A stretch of 64,000 nucleotides of DNA from Mongoliitalea lutea (GCF_014652135.1 NZ_BMYF01000008.1:114768-178767), one strand, 5' to 3'. Positions 16,876-25,725 are shown, numbered from the stretch's first letter. A program made the numbers and translations. Notes: generated by a model not told the origin, from the sequence alone.

Positions 16876-17751
16876 ATGAACCCAACAAATAGAAGAAATG
16901 CGTTGAAAAAGATTGCGCTCTCGGGCGTGGTATTGAGTGGTACAGGCCTGAACCTGGCATGTGCACAAACTTCCGAGAAACAAGCATTGAAAGGCAATCT
17001 CAAGCACTCGGTATCCTATTGGACCTACAGTTATCTTGGATTGGAAGGCCTTTGTGAGACAATCAAAAAAATTGGCTTTAATGCCATAGACCTATTAGGC
17101 CCCAAGGACTGGCCAACCATCAAAGCCCATGGGGTAGAGTGTTCCATGTGTAATGGGGCAGAAATCAGCTTAACAGAAGGGTTTAATGACCCAAAAAACC
17201 ATGACCTACTTGTTAAAAATTATTCGGAGATAATCCCTCTTGTTGCGGAAGCAGGTTTTACAAACTTGATTTGTTTTTCGGGTAACCGCAAGGGGATGGA
17301 TGATGAGACCGGTTTGAAAAATTGTGCGAAAGGTCTAAAAAAAATCATCAGTTTGGCAGAAAAACATGATGTTGTTTTGCATATGGAGCTATTAAATAGT
17401 AAAGTTGACCATAAGGATTATATGTGTGACCGCAGCACATGGGGTGTAGAGCTTTGTAAGCAGGTAGGTTCTGAAAATTTTAAACTCCTTTATGATATTT
17501 ACCATATGCAAATCGATGAGGGAGATTTAATACGCACCATTCGTGAAAACCACCAATATTTTGGTCATTACCATACAGCAGGTAATCCCGGTAGAAATGA
17601 AATCGATGATTCACAAGAAATCAATTATGCTGCGGTGATGAAAGCTATTGCAGAAACTGGCTTCAAAGGATATATCGGACAAGAGTTTGTTCCAAAAGCG
17701 GAGGACAAGATTGCATCCTTGGAGCAGGCTATTAAAATATGTGACGTGTAA
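16876..17751 (+). CDS. Exported hydroxypyruvate-isomerase-like TIM barrel
   Basis: A 291-residue TIM barrel of the xylose-isomerase-like group, closest in pattern to hydroxypyruvate isomerase (LHMELLNSK, LLYDIYHMQID, YHTAGNPGRNEID, GQEFVPK provide the Glu, Asp, His and Glu ligands). The N-terminus has a twin arginine (NRRNALKK) and a lipobox ending at C29, so it is probably a Tat-exported lipoprotein. Cytoplasmic Hyi enzymes lack such a signal, so this one probably works on an extracytoplasmic keto-sugar. Operon position between symporter and GMC dehydrogenase supports that. Confidence 0.85.
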   Translation: MNPTNRRNALKKIALSGVVLSGTGLNLACAQTSEKQALKGNLKHSVSYWTYSYLGLEGLCETIKKIGFNAIDLLGPKDWPTIKAHGVECSMCNGAEISLTEGFNDPKNHDLLVKNYSEIIPLVAEAGFTNLICFSGNRKGMDDETGLKNCAKGLKKIISLAEKHDVVLHMELLNSKVDHKDYMCDRSTWGVELCKQVGSENFKLLYDIYHMQIDEGDLIRTIRENHQYFGHYHTAGNPGRNEIDDSQEINYAAVMKAIAETGFKGYIGQEFVPKAEDKIASLEQAIKICDV

Positions 17752-17779
17752 TTACAATAAACTCAAACAAATAAAGATT

Positions 17780-19459
17780 ATGGCAGACAATACCTATGAC
17801 GCTATCGTTGTCGGTTCGGGAATCAGTGGCGGTTGGGCAGCGAAAGAGTTGACAGAAAAAGGCCTAAAAGTACTCCTTTTAGAAAGAGGGCAGAATGTAG
17901 AACATATCAAAGACTACAAGACGGCCACACAGGCACCTTGGGAAATTCCTCACCGAGGAAGAAGAACGGTGGAAATGCTTGAAAACCACCCTAATTTGAG
18001 AAGGGATTATGTGTTGAATGAGCAAAATTTGGATTGGTGGGCACATGAAAGTGACTCCCCGTATGTAGAAGAGAAGCCATTTACTTGGTTTAGAGGCTAT
18101 CAGGTTGGTGGGCGCTCATTGATGTGGGGAAGGCAAAGCTACCGATTAGGTGATATTGACTTTGAAGCAAACTTGAAAGAAGGCATAGCTGTGGATTGGC
18201 CTGTTCGTTACAAGGATTTGGCTCCATGGTATTCTTATGTGGAAAAGTTCGCTGGGATCTCTGGCAACAAAGACGGGTATTGGGTGCTTCCTGATGGGGA
18301 ATTTCAACCACCCATGCCACTCAACTGTGTGGAGAAAGATGTGGCAGCCCGCGTCAAAGAAAAGTGGGATGGTAGAAGAATGGTTACCATAGGCCGTGTA
18401 GCTAACCTTACGGAGCCTCTTCAAAACCGTGTTAAATGTCAGTTTAGAAATAAATGTTGGTTAGGCTGTCCATTTGGAGGTTACTTCAGTACGCAGTCTT
18501 CCACGCTTCCAGCTGCCATGGCTACCGGTAATCTGACATTAAGGCCTTGGTCTATTGTAACGCGTGTATTATATGACAAAGACACTCAGAAAGCTACCGG
18601 AGTAGAAGTGTTGGACGCTGAAAATATGCAAACCTATGAATACAATGCGAAAATCGTATTCTTATGTGCATCAGCTTTCAACTCTACTGCCATCTTGATG
18701 CGTTCCGCTACCGATATTTGGCCAGGTGGCTTGGGCAGTAGTTCGGGTGAATTGGGACACAATGTGATGGACCACCACTTCAGGCTTGGAGCCAACGGTA
18801 TCGCTGAAGGCTATGAAGACAAGTATTACTTTGGAAGAAGACCAAATGGAGTGTATATCCCAAGATTTAGAAATGTTGGTGATGATAAAAGAGATTATTT
18901 GAGAGGATTTGGCTATCAAGGAGGTGCTTCCCGCTCTGGCTGGAGCAGAAATGTAGCCGAAATGAATTATGGTGCACCTTTAAAAGAGGCTTTGAGCGAA
19001 CCAGGACCATGGTCTATGGGCATCACAGCATTTGGAGAGATTCTTCCATATCATGAAAACACCATCAAATTAAGCAAGGAAGTGAAAGATAAGTGGGGAA
19101 TGGAAGCCTTGGTGATGAATGCAGAAATCAAGGAGAATGAGAAAAAAATGCGGGTTGACATGATGAATGATGCCGCCGAAATGCTGGAAGCTGCTGGTCT
19201 GAAAAATGTCAAAACATTTGACGCAGGATATACATTCGGTCAGGGAATCCATGAAATGGGTACAGCTCGAATGGGTAGAGACCCAAAAACGTCTGTATTG
19301 AACGGCAACAATCAGGTGTGGGATTGTAAAAATGTATTTGTAACGGATGGTGCCTGCATGACCTCTGCGGCAGCACAAAACCCTTCACTTACCTATATGG
19401 CCTTAACTGCCCGAGCAGTTGACTTTGCGGTGAGCGAATTGAAAAAAGGAAATCTTTAA
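17780..19459 (+). CDS. GMC-family dehydrogenase with [3Fe-4S] cysteine motif (glucoside 3-dehydrogenase-like)
   Basis: A 559-residue flavoprotein. The FAD-binding GSGISGG lies at 12-18 and LLLERG follows. The catalytic His/Asn pair sits in HEMGTARMG and AAQNPSLTY near the C-terminus. C220, C226 and C230 (C-x5-C-x3-C-P) repeat the spacing of the [3Fe-4S] ligands in bacterial FAD glucose dehydrogenase. It has no signal peptide. The start at 17780 is the ATG just before the FAD motif; the frame is open upstream but overlaps the previous gene. The next gene encodes a Tat-signal partner, so export as a complex is likely. The sugar substrate and the oxidised position (C3 suspected) are inferred. 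Confidence 0.88.
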   Translation: MADNTYDAIVVGSGISGGWAAKELTEKGLKVLLLERGQNVEHIKDYKTATQAPWEIPHRGRRTVEMLENHPNLRRDYVLNEQNLDWWAHESDSPYVEEKPFTWFRGYQVGGRSLMWGRQSYRLGDIDFEANLKEGIAVDWPVRYKDLAPWYSYVEKFAGISGNKDGYWVLPDGEFQPPMPLNCVEKDVAARVKEKWDGRRMVTIGRVANLTEPLQNRVKCQFRNKCWLGCPFGGYFSTQSSTLPAAMATGNLTLRPWSIVTRVLYDKDTQKATGVEVLDAENMQTYEYNAKIVFLCASAFNSTAILMRSATDIWPGGLGSSSGELGHNVMDHHFRLGANGIAEGYEDKYYFGRRPNGVYIPRFRNVGDDKRDYLRGFGYQGGASRSGWSRNVAEMNYGAPLKEALSEPGPWSMGITAFGEILPYHENTIKLSKEVKDKWGMEALVMNAEIKENEKKMRVDMMNDAAEMLEAAGLKNVKTFDAGYTFGQGIHEMGTARMGRDPKTSVLNGNNQVWDCKNVFVTDGACMTSAAAQNPSLTYMALTARAVDFAVSELKKGNL

Positions 19460-19477
19460 CCACTGAACCAAGAAATC

Positions 19478-20047
19478 ATGACTATGAATAGAAGAGACGC
19501 TTTGAAAAGTGTCGCATTGATGATGGGAGGAGCATTTGTTGGAGCAAATGTGCTGTTGACAGGCTGTGCTCCTGAAGACCAAATTGTTGGACTTAACTTC
19601 TCTGAAAGGGACATTGCCTTCTTGGATGAGTTGGGTGAAGCCATTATTCCTACTACCGATACTCCAGGAGCTAAAGCCACTGAAATCGGGGCATTTATGG
19701 TGATGATGGTAACCGATACTTACAATGCTGAACAGCAGCAAAGCTTTGTTGATGGCTTGAATCTTCTTCGAAAGGATTTCAAAAATGCCACCGGCAAAGA
19801 TTTTATGGCTGTAAATGTGGAAGAACGAACTGCCTATCTCAATGAATTGAAAGCTGCCGGTAAAGCGAGCGTGGACGCTCCTGCTGAGTTGATTCCAACA
19901 ATTCTAGGTATGCTTCAAGACCTGACAGTCTTAGGTTATTTCACCTCGGAAATAGGAGCAACGCAGCAATTACGATTCTATGAAGCCCCAGGAAGATACG
20001 ATGCATGCATTGATTATACACCTGGAGACCGTGCCTATGCCCTGTAA
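19478..20047 (+). CDS. Gluconate 2-dehydrogenase subunit 3-like Tat partner of the GMC enzyme
   Basis: A 189-residue protein with a twin-arginine signal (NRRDALK) and a possible lipobox LLTGC at C30. The mature part (FLDELGEAIIPTTDTPGAKA) matches the gluconate 2-dehydrogenase subunit 3 family. In FAD glucose, gluconate and glucoside dehydrogenases this small subunit carries the signal-less catalytic subunit across the membrane. It starts 18 bases after the GMC gene and ends the operon before a strong terminator. The order GMC then small subunit is the reverse of several proteobacterial examples, which does not affect the call. Confidence 0.88.
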   Translation: MTMNRRDALKSVALMMGGAFVGANVLLTGCAPEDQIVGLNFSERDIAFLDELGEAIIPTTDTPGAKATEIGAFMVMMVTDTYNAEQQQSFVDGLNLLRKDFKNATGKDFMAVNVEERTAYLNELKAAGKASVDAPAELIPTILGMLQDLTVLGYFTSEIGATQQLRFYEAPGRYDACIDYTPGDRAYAL

Positions 20048-20076
20048 TTGCTAGTTCACTTGCAACTAACCCAAAA

Positions 20077-20104
20077 AAAAGAGGCTGCGCAAACAGCCTC
20101 TTTT
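20077..20104 (+). terminator. Rho-independent terminator of the symporter-GMC operon
   Basis: An 11-bp perfect stem AAAAGAGGCTG / CAGCCTCTTTT has a 6-base loop and is followed by GATTTTT. It lies 30 bases after the small-subunit stop. The A-rich left arm makes it usable on the minus strand too, where the convergent 4HB gene ends at 20126. Confidence 0.85.
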
Positions 20105-20125
20105 GATTTTTGAAGGTGGTTTTTC

Positions 20126-20779
20126 TTATTGAAGGAATTCTGAATTGATGGTTCGCTTGGTATACAGTAATAGGTAAATAATCCCTGCCAAAATCACCAA
20201 AGCAGCTAATTCAAATTGTGCCCAAATTTTGGATTTATTCACCACACGGTCAGCCTCATCCGCCATCCGCTTCCCTTCTTCCATTTGTATTTCGGATAAC
20301 TTTTCTAAGTCAATCAAGGCCTGTTCGATAGACTCGTTATATTTACTAACTTGGGCGATATTGATCCCGTCTGATTCTGAGAATAAAAGATCGTAATTGT
20401 TGATCCGAAGACTCTCCTCTATGATGCGTCTGAAATCCTCTAAGAAAATCGCTTCATTAGCTGTTAATCCTGTTTTTTCAAAATCGTCCACAGTCGTAAG
20501 GATTTTCTCCTCTAACACTTCAATGTCTTTAATTACATCTGAGTAATCACTTTCCAACTCACAGTGATTGACAAGCAATTTGATTCGAAATAAATTTTCG
20601 GAGATAGAAAAAATGTATCCTTCCACCACTAAGCGGTCTTCGTAAACGGAAATGAACGATTTCCCCAAATCATTGAAACTTCTACGTTCCAACACATTTT
20701 TTCCAACAATGATGGTGATAATAAAGGTCAATAAAATAGCGACCCTGATCTTATTCTTTTGTAGTTTGGTTCTACTCAT
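20126..20779 (-). CDS. Lone four-helix-bundle (4HB-MCP-type) membrane sensor domain
   Basis: A 217-residue protein with two membrane helices (about 11-27 and 188-208) framing a mostly helical periplasmic region with Glu/Leu heptads. This is the layout of the 4HB_MCP ligand-binding domain of chemoreceptors and kinases. After the second helix only about 9 residues remain, with no HAMP, kinase or signalling part. It may be a stand-alone sensor or scaffold, or the remnant of a longer receptor. It converges on the GMC operon. Function unknown. Confidence 0.7.
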   Translation of the reverse strand: MSRTKLQKNKIRVAILLTFIITIIVGKNVLERRSFNDLGKSFISVYEDRLVVEGYIFSISENLFRIKLLVNHCELESDYSDVIKDIEVLEEKILTTVDDFEKTGLTANEAIFLEDFRRIIEESLRINNYDLLFSESDGINIAQVSKYNESIEQALIDLEKLSEIQMEEGKRMADEADRVVNKSKIWAQFELAALVILAGIIYLLLYTKRTINSEFLQ

Positions 20780-21240
20780 GGCTATTTTGGCTTAACTCAG
20801 GAAAAGCGCTTATACTTTTCAATTTCTTACCTAAATAAGGCTGATTTACGCAATAAACCTAGCAAAGTATCCACAAAAATAGTTATGGTAGCCATAATTT
20901 AATTTTATGAATTCTCTAATGTTTGGTAAAACTGTGATTAATAAATTAGATGAATAGTTACCAACCAATAGCAGGAAAGTTGTTAGTTGAGTGAATAAAT
21001 ATTGGTTGAATGAAGTCAAAACCAGTTACTGAGATTCCAATTTTCATGGCTGATAGTCAACGACTAGGGACACTAATTCAATTCTCTTTTTTTCCCTGAT
21101 TTTACACTTGGCACTTCGTTTTAGTTTTTTGGCACAAGCTCTTTCAATTGGGTTTTTGAATCTTGGGTCTATTGTAGGAACTTGGTTCTTGGTATCTAGT
21201 ACACTATAAGTTTTAACTTTCAGTTCTCACATTGAACTTT
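20780..21240. other. 461-bp intergenic region without a recognisable gene
   Basis: No convincing ORF or RNA was found. The left part is AT-rich promoter-like DNA for the 4HB gene. The right part (about 21110-21210) is T-rich with short repeated words (CTTGG, TCTTGG, TATCTAGTA) of the sort I associate with degenerate spacer repeats near S23/IVP genes in Bacteroidota. The convergent-side aminopeptidase stop is at 21241 with no clear hairpin. Confidence 0.5.
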
Positions 21241-22308
21241 TCAAACCACATACCTGAAATCAAAGGCAGGATCAAACTCCAATAGAAACTTATACATCAA
21301 TTCAATCACCTGTTCAATATCCTGCTTACTAGCTGTTTCAACAGTCGTATGCATATACTTTAATGGAAGGGAAATCAAGGCTGAAGGAACACCTTCATTG
21401 GAATACGCAAAAGCATCGGTATCCGTACCTGTGCTTCTCGAAGCTGCTGCCCTTTGGAATGGAATTTCATTGTTAGTAGCTGTAGCAATAATCAAATCCA
21501 ATAATTTTTTGTGTACAGCAGCCCCATACGTCAACACGGGACCATTGCCCGCTACTTGATCCCCCGAAACAATTTTGCTGTACATGGGAGCAGTGGTATC
21601 ATGGCATACATCTGTAATGACCGCAACATTTGGCTTGATTCGAGCGGCAATCATCTCTGCCCCTCTTAAGCCGATCTCTTCCTGCACTGCATTGACCACA
21701 TATAGACCAAAAGGTAGGCTCGCTTTTGACTCCTTGATTTTCCGGACAACCTCTGCAATCATGTATCCCCCAATTCTATTGTCCAAAGCCCTTCCGGAAA
21801 GAAACTTCCCATTGAGTTCTTGTAATTCATCTTTAAACGTGATTACACAGCCCACATGAATTCCCATTTCAAGCACCTCATCTTTGGTTCGGGCTCCTAC
21901 ATCAATGAAAATATTATCCAAAGTAGGAGCATCCTCTTTTCCATCCTTACGAACGTGAATGGCAGGCCAGCCAAACACACCGGGAATAATTCCTTTGTCT
22001 GTATGAATATTGACCCGCATAGAAGGAGCAATCATGTGGTCTGAGCCACCATTTCTGCGCACATAGATGTATCCCTCAGGAGTGATATAATTCACAAACC
22101 AAGAAATCTCATCTGCATGGGCCTCTATCACCACTTTATATGGATGATCAGGATTAATGACACCCACAGCAGTCCCATAGTTATCTGTAAAATACGTATC
22201 AACAAAAGGCTTGACATAATCCAGCCAAATTTGCTGTCCAGATGCCTCAAATCCGGTTGGAGAGGCGTTGTTGAGGTAGGTAGTTAGGAATATTTCTGAA
22301 GATAGCAT
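21241..22308 (-). CDS. M42-family aminopeptidase
   Basis: A 355-residue cytoplasmic co-catalytic metallopeptidase of family M42 (glutamyl/deblocking aminopeptidase, FrvX/YsdC type). Metal-site stretches are visible in order: EAHADEISW, GRALDNRIGG, QEEIGLRGAEM, TDVCHDTTAP and a final Met-His in KYMHTTVE. The catalytic Glu is in QEEIG. Family members form large dodecamers that trim peptides. Its start lies 34 bases from a 13-bp terminal repeat of the S23/IVP insertion, so that insertion sits in its promoter region. Confidence 0.9.
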   Translation of the reverse strand: MLSSEIFLTTYLNNASPTGFEASGQQIWLDYVKPFVDTYFTDNYGTAVGVINPDHPYKVVIEAHADEISWFVNYITPEGYIYVRRNGGSDHMIAPSMRVNIHTDKGIIPGVFGWPAIHVRKDGKEDAPTLDNIFIDVGARTKDEVLEMGIHVGCVITFKDELQELNGKFLSGRALDNRIGGYMIAEVVRKIKESKASLPFGLYVVNAVQEEIGLRGAEMIAARIKPNVAVITDVCHDTTAPMYSKIVSGDQVAGNGPVLTYGAAVHKKLLDLIIATATNNEIPFQRAAASRSTGTDTDAFAYSNEGVPSALISLPLKYMHTTVETASKQDIEQVIELMYKFLLEFDPAFDFRYVV

Positions 22309-22342
22309 AATTTATATTTTGAATGTCAACAGTTGACTGACG

Positions 22343-22355
22343 ACGGTCAACGGTT
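22343..22355 (+). repeat. Left inverted repeat of the S23/IVP cassette
   Basis: ACGGTCAACGGTT, the exact reverse complement of 22870-22882. It lies downstream of the S23 gene in its own reading sense and just upstream of the aminopeptidase start. Confidence 0.65.
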
Positions 22356-22414
22356 TTGATACACGTATAAAATGGAGATGATTATTTCTTAAACGATTGG
22401 TCGGACTAACTCAT

Positions 22415-22768
22415 TCAAGTTAAAGAGTTTCTAAGAGCCTGTATGCTTTTGATGAGATCATTATACTTGTTGTATAAATTTGTAAAGTCCTCTTTTTTGA
22501 TGATTTTCCTCATTTCACCAAGATACAAACAAGTCACTACTTCTAAGGCAGAACGTATACTGTAATTCAGGAACCTTTTAAATTCAGCCGAACTTTGACC
22601 TGTAGACCCCTCTGCAATATTTAGGACGACAGAATCCGCGGCTTTTTGCATTTGTGTTCCCAAAACGAATTTTTCGTGTGAAGGAAACTCCTGAATCACA
22701 TTACTTACCTCAAAAGCCAGTTCTAAAGCAGTCCTCCAAACTTTTAGCTTTTCAAACTTGAACCCCAT
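22415..22768 (-). CDS. Four-helix bundle protein (S23 / 23S rRNA-intervening-sequence protein family)
   Basis: A 117-residue all-helical protein: FEKLKVWRTALELAFEV, ADSVVLNIAEGSTGQS and SAEFKRFLNYSIRSALEV are hallmark stretches of the S23/IVP family. The family folds as a pentameric four-helix bundle, is found both inside 23S rRNA intervening sequences and free in genomes, and is related to the Avd protein of diversity-generating retroelements. No reverse transcriptase or template/variable repeat is nearby, so this is a solo copy. Biochemical role unknown; nucleic-acid binding is suspected for the family. Confidence 0.9.
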   Translation of the reverse strand: MGFKFEKLKVWRTALELAFEVSNVIQEFPSHEKFVLGTQMQKAADSVVLNIAEGSTGQSSAEFKRFLNYSIRSALEVVTCLYLGEMRKIIKKEDFTNLYNKYNDLIKSIQALRNSLT

Positions 22769-22869
22769 AGTAAAGTGGATTAAATTTTACAAACTGGATA
22801 AAGAACATCTAAGAAAACGAATTTATTCTTTTTACGAATAGTCGTTAGTTTTAGTTGTTACGAACAGTT

Positions 22870-22882
22870 AACCGTTGACCGT
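22870..22882 (-). repeat. Right inverted repeat of the S23/IVP cassette
   Basis: AACCGTTGACCGT, the exact reverse complement of 22343-22355, followed by TGAC, so the word GTTGAC occurs twice in tandem. It lies 18 bases beyond the stop of the acyl-CoA carboxylase gene. Confidence 0.65.
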
Positions 22883-22899
22883 TGACAGACCTACCTCAC

Positions 22900-24483
22900 T
22901 TACAGAGGGATATTCCCATGCTTCTTTCTTGGCAGCTTATCTACCTTATTTTCAAGCATTTTGTAGGCACGGATGAGTTTTTCGCGGGTTTCGGATGGGA
23001 GGATGACTTCGTCTACGAACCCTCTATGGGCTGCACGGTATGGATTGGCAAATTTAGCGGTATATTCGTCGATTTTTTCTTGGAGTTTTTCTTCTGGGTT
23101 TTCGGCTTCGGCAATTTCACGTTTGAAAATAATTTCAGCAGCACCTTTGGCCCCCATCACGGCAATTTCCGCAGTTGGCCAAGCAAAGTTTAGGTCTGCA
23201 CCGATATGTTTGGAATTCATAACATCATAAGCACCACCATAGGCTTTACGGGTAATTACCGTTACTCGAGGCACGGTAGCCTCCGAAAATGCATACAATA
23301 ATTTAGCTCCATTAACGATAATCCCATTCCATTCTTGATCTGTACCTGGCAAAAAGCCTGGCACATCTACCAATACTAACAAAGGAACGTTGAAAGAATC
23401 ACAGAAACGAACAAAACGAGCAGCTTTGATGGAAGCATCATTATCCAACACACCTGCCATAGACTGAGGTTGATTACCAACAATCCCAATACTTCTTCCC
23501 GCTAATCTGGCAAATCCAACAACAATGTTATCCGCATAGTTTTTATGCACTTCCATAAATGAATCCTCATCTACTATTCCATTGACTACTTCACGGATAT
23601 CATAGGGATGATTTGGGTTGTCCGGAATAATGGTATCCAATTGAGGTCTTAATTCATTCTCCTTCTTTTCGTACTCATAAACTGGTGCCTCATCTTCACA
23701 GTTCTGAGGAATATAGCTCAATAGCTGCTTGATATGATTGATGCAATCCAATTCATTGGTACAGGCAAAATGTGTCACTCCACTCTTCGTACTATGTGTA
23801 CTGGCACCGCCCAACTCCTCAGCTGTAACAGTTTCTTGGGTAACCGTTTTTACTACGTTTGGACCGGTGACAAACATGTAGGAAGTGTTTTCCACCATCA
23901 AAATAAAATCAGTAATCGCAGGAGAATACACCGCACCTCCGGCACAAGGCCCCATGATCGCAGAAATTTGAGGCACTACTCCTGATGCAAGTGTATTTCT
24001 GTAAAAAATATCCGCATAACCACCCAAAGAGACTACGCCTTCTTGGATACGGGCACCACCAGAATCATTTAAGCCAATAACAGGCGCACCGTTTTTCATG
24101 GCCATATCCATGATTTTACAGATTTTTTCAGCATGGGTCTCAGACAAAGAACCTCCAAATACCGTGAAATCCTGAGAATATACATAGACCAATCGCCCAT
24201 TGATTTCCCCATAACCAGTGATTACTCCATCACCAAGGTAATGCTCCTTATCCAAACCAAAATCCTTGGCTCTATGCATCACAAACTTGTCAACTTCTTG
24301 GAATGTACCTTCATCCATTAAAAAATCTATCCGCTCTCGGGCAGTCAATTTGCCTTTTTTATGCTGAGCTTCAATTCTCTTGGCTCCTCCTCCGAGTAAT
24401 GCCTCATCATTCTTTTTAGATAAAAGTTCGAATTTCTCTTTGTTGGACGGCAGGCTATAAATTCCTTTGACTTGACTTTTCAT
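22900..24483 (-). CDS. pccB: Acyl-CoA carboxylase beta subunit (carboxyltransferase, propionyl-CoA type)
   Basis: A 527-residue carboxyltransferase of full family length. Visible are [23 protein letters not shown] and [11 protein letters not shown] in the N-terminal half, and [13 protein letters not shown] and [11 protein letters not shown] in the C-terminal half; these build the acyl-CoA and biotin sites. It moves the carboxyl group from biotin to propionyl-CoA (or another short acyl-CoA), feeding methylmalonyl-CoA. The biotin carboxylase and carrier subunits are not in the window. The symbol reflects family resemblance; substrate choice cannot be read directly. Confidence 0.88.
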   Translation of the reverse strand: MKSQVKGIYSLPSNKEKFELLSKKNDEALLGGGAKRIEAQHKKGKLTARERIDFLMDEGTFQEVDKFVMHRAKDFGLDKEHYLGDGVITGYGEINGRLVYVYSQDFTVFGGSLSETHAEKICKIMDMAMKNGAPVIGLNDSGGARIQEGVVSLGGYADIFYRNTLASGVVPQISAIMGPCAGGAVYSPAITDFILMVENTSYMFVTGPNVVKTVTQETVTAEELGGASTHSTKSGVTHFACTNELDCINHIKQLLSYIPQNCEDEAPVYEYEKKENELRPQLDTIIPDNPNHPYDIREVVNGIVDEDSFMEVHKNYADNIVVGFARLAGRSIGIVGNQPQSMAGVLDNDASIKAARFVRFCDSFNVPLLVLVDVPGFLPGTDQEWNGIIVNGAKLLYAFSEATVPRVTVITRKAYGGAYDVMNSKHIGADLNFAWPTAEIAVMGAKGAAEIIFKREIAEAENPEEKLQEKIDEYTAKFANPYRAAHRGFVDEVILPSETREKLIRAYKMLENKVDKLPRKKHGNIPL

Positions 24484-24763
24484 AAGTTTAAAGTTTGCTT
24501 TCGACGGTTATTTTGGAGTGACTTTAGAAAAAACCTTGCTTATGAAGGCTAGTTACTTTCGATCATCATCCAGTGTGTAAGGTATTATCTTGGTCAAATA
24601 TAAGTAAGGACTGCGATAGTGAGAAAAATTTGTTGGTCAATGACTATACAATTTACCAAAGTAACAAAAGTATCACTTTGACTTCCAGCAAAATTGACTG
24701 AAAATAGGTTAGCAGTTTTTAAGATTATGTTTCTATATTCGCACATCTTAAAAATAGGTGAGT

Positions 24764-25717
24764 ATGAGACCTAGAAAGGCTGCAATTATCGATATGGGGA
24801 CCAACACATTTCATTTGTTGTTGGTAGAAATTTTAGGAGAGAGATACACGACTTTATACAAAGAAAAAGTTGCTGTAAAAATAGGACAGGGGGGAATTAA
24901 CCAACGTGTAATTCAAGCCGATGCCGAAAAAAGAGCCTTACATACCCTCCAACACTTCAAAAACCTGATTGATGGTGAGGGAATAACCGAAATATTTGCA
25001 TTCGCTACATCTGCGGTAAGAAATGCAGAAAATGGTCAAGCCTTCGTCGACAAGGTATTACAAACCATTGGCATAGACATCAATGTCATCGATGGAGTCC
25101 AAGAAGCCCAAATGATTTACGAAGGAATCCGACTAAGTGGAGCCTTGAATGAGGAAGTTTCTTTGATGATGGATATTGGTGGAGGATCTGTCGAGTTTAT
25201 CATTGGTACGCAACAAGCTGTCTTGTGGAAACAAAGTTTTGAAATTGGAGGTCAACGCATGCTGGACCTTTTTCACTACCATGACCCAATTCTGCCCGAG
25301 GAAACACAAAACTTATTTGAGTACCTTGAAAGTAACCTTCAAGAATTAATCTCCGCTATTCAAACATACCAACCTACACGCTTCGTGGGTGCTTCGGGAA
25401 CATTTGATACCTTATCCGATATCTATTACGCATCTTTACACAAGCATAAAACTAGAGAGGAAAGCGTATTTTTACTTCCAAGAACTTCTTTTGACCAAAT
25501 TTCCAACCAGCTACATACTTTACCCAAGGAAGAGCGACTTAAAATCCCGGGCATGATCCCTATGCGTGTGGATATGATAGTAGTTGCATCCTGTTTGATT
25601 GAATTTATTTTAGGATTCCTTTCAGTGGAACTCTTAGTATGTTCTAATTTTGCCCTCAAGGAAGGGGCCATCGCCCAACTGATGGGAAAAGATTCTCTGG
25701 CTATGGCAGAGAAATAA
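24764..25717 (+). CDS. Ppx/GppA-family phosphatase
   Basis: A 317-residue protein of the ASKHA fold. Phosphate-binding motifs are IDMGTNTFHLLL near the N-terminus and MMDIGGGSVEFII near residue 140. It lacks the C-terminal HD extension of long exopolyphosphatases, so it is the short form usual in Bacteroidota. It cleaves terminal phosphate from polyphosphate or pppGpp. The ATG at 24764 was chosen because AGGTGAG lies just upstream; a GTG six bases earlier is possible. It ends 8 bases before the dehydrogenase gene, so the two may be co-transcribed. Confidence 0.88.
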   Translation: MRPRKAAIIDMGTNTFHLLLVEILGERYTTLYKEKVAVKIGQGGINQRVIQADAEKRALHTLQHFKNLIDGEGITEIFAFATSAVRNAENGQAFVDKVLQTIGIDINVIDGVQEAQMIYEGIRLSGALNEEVSLMMDIGGGSVEFIIGTQQAVLWKQSFEIGGQRMLDLFHYHDPILPEETQNLFEYLESNLQELISAIQTYQPTRFVGASGTFDTLSDIYYASLHKHKTREESVFLLPRTSFDQISNQLHTLPKEERLKIPGMIPMRVDMIVVASCLIEFILGFLSVELLVCSNFALKEGAIAQLMGKDSLAMAEK

Positions 25718-25725
25718 GATCAACG

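Larger units (their letters stand above)
22343..22882. mobile_element. Putative inserted cassette: S23/IVP gene within 13-bp inverted repeats
   Basis: The 13-mer ACGGTCAACGGTT at 22343-22355 recurs as a perfect reverse complement at 22870-22882. Between them lies a single four-helix-bundle gene. Outside the left arm is a second palindrome GTCAAC-A-GTTGAC (22325-22337) and beyond the right arm the word GTTGAC repeats. There is no transposase, so any mobility would depend on factors elsewhere. No clear target duplication was found. Confidence 0.5.

Noticed and set aside
22415-22768. Possible diversity-generating retroelement, because the S23-family protein is related to Avd
   Set aside because: No reverse transcriptase, template repeat or variable-repeat target protein is present in the window.
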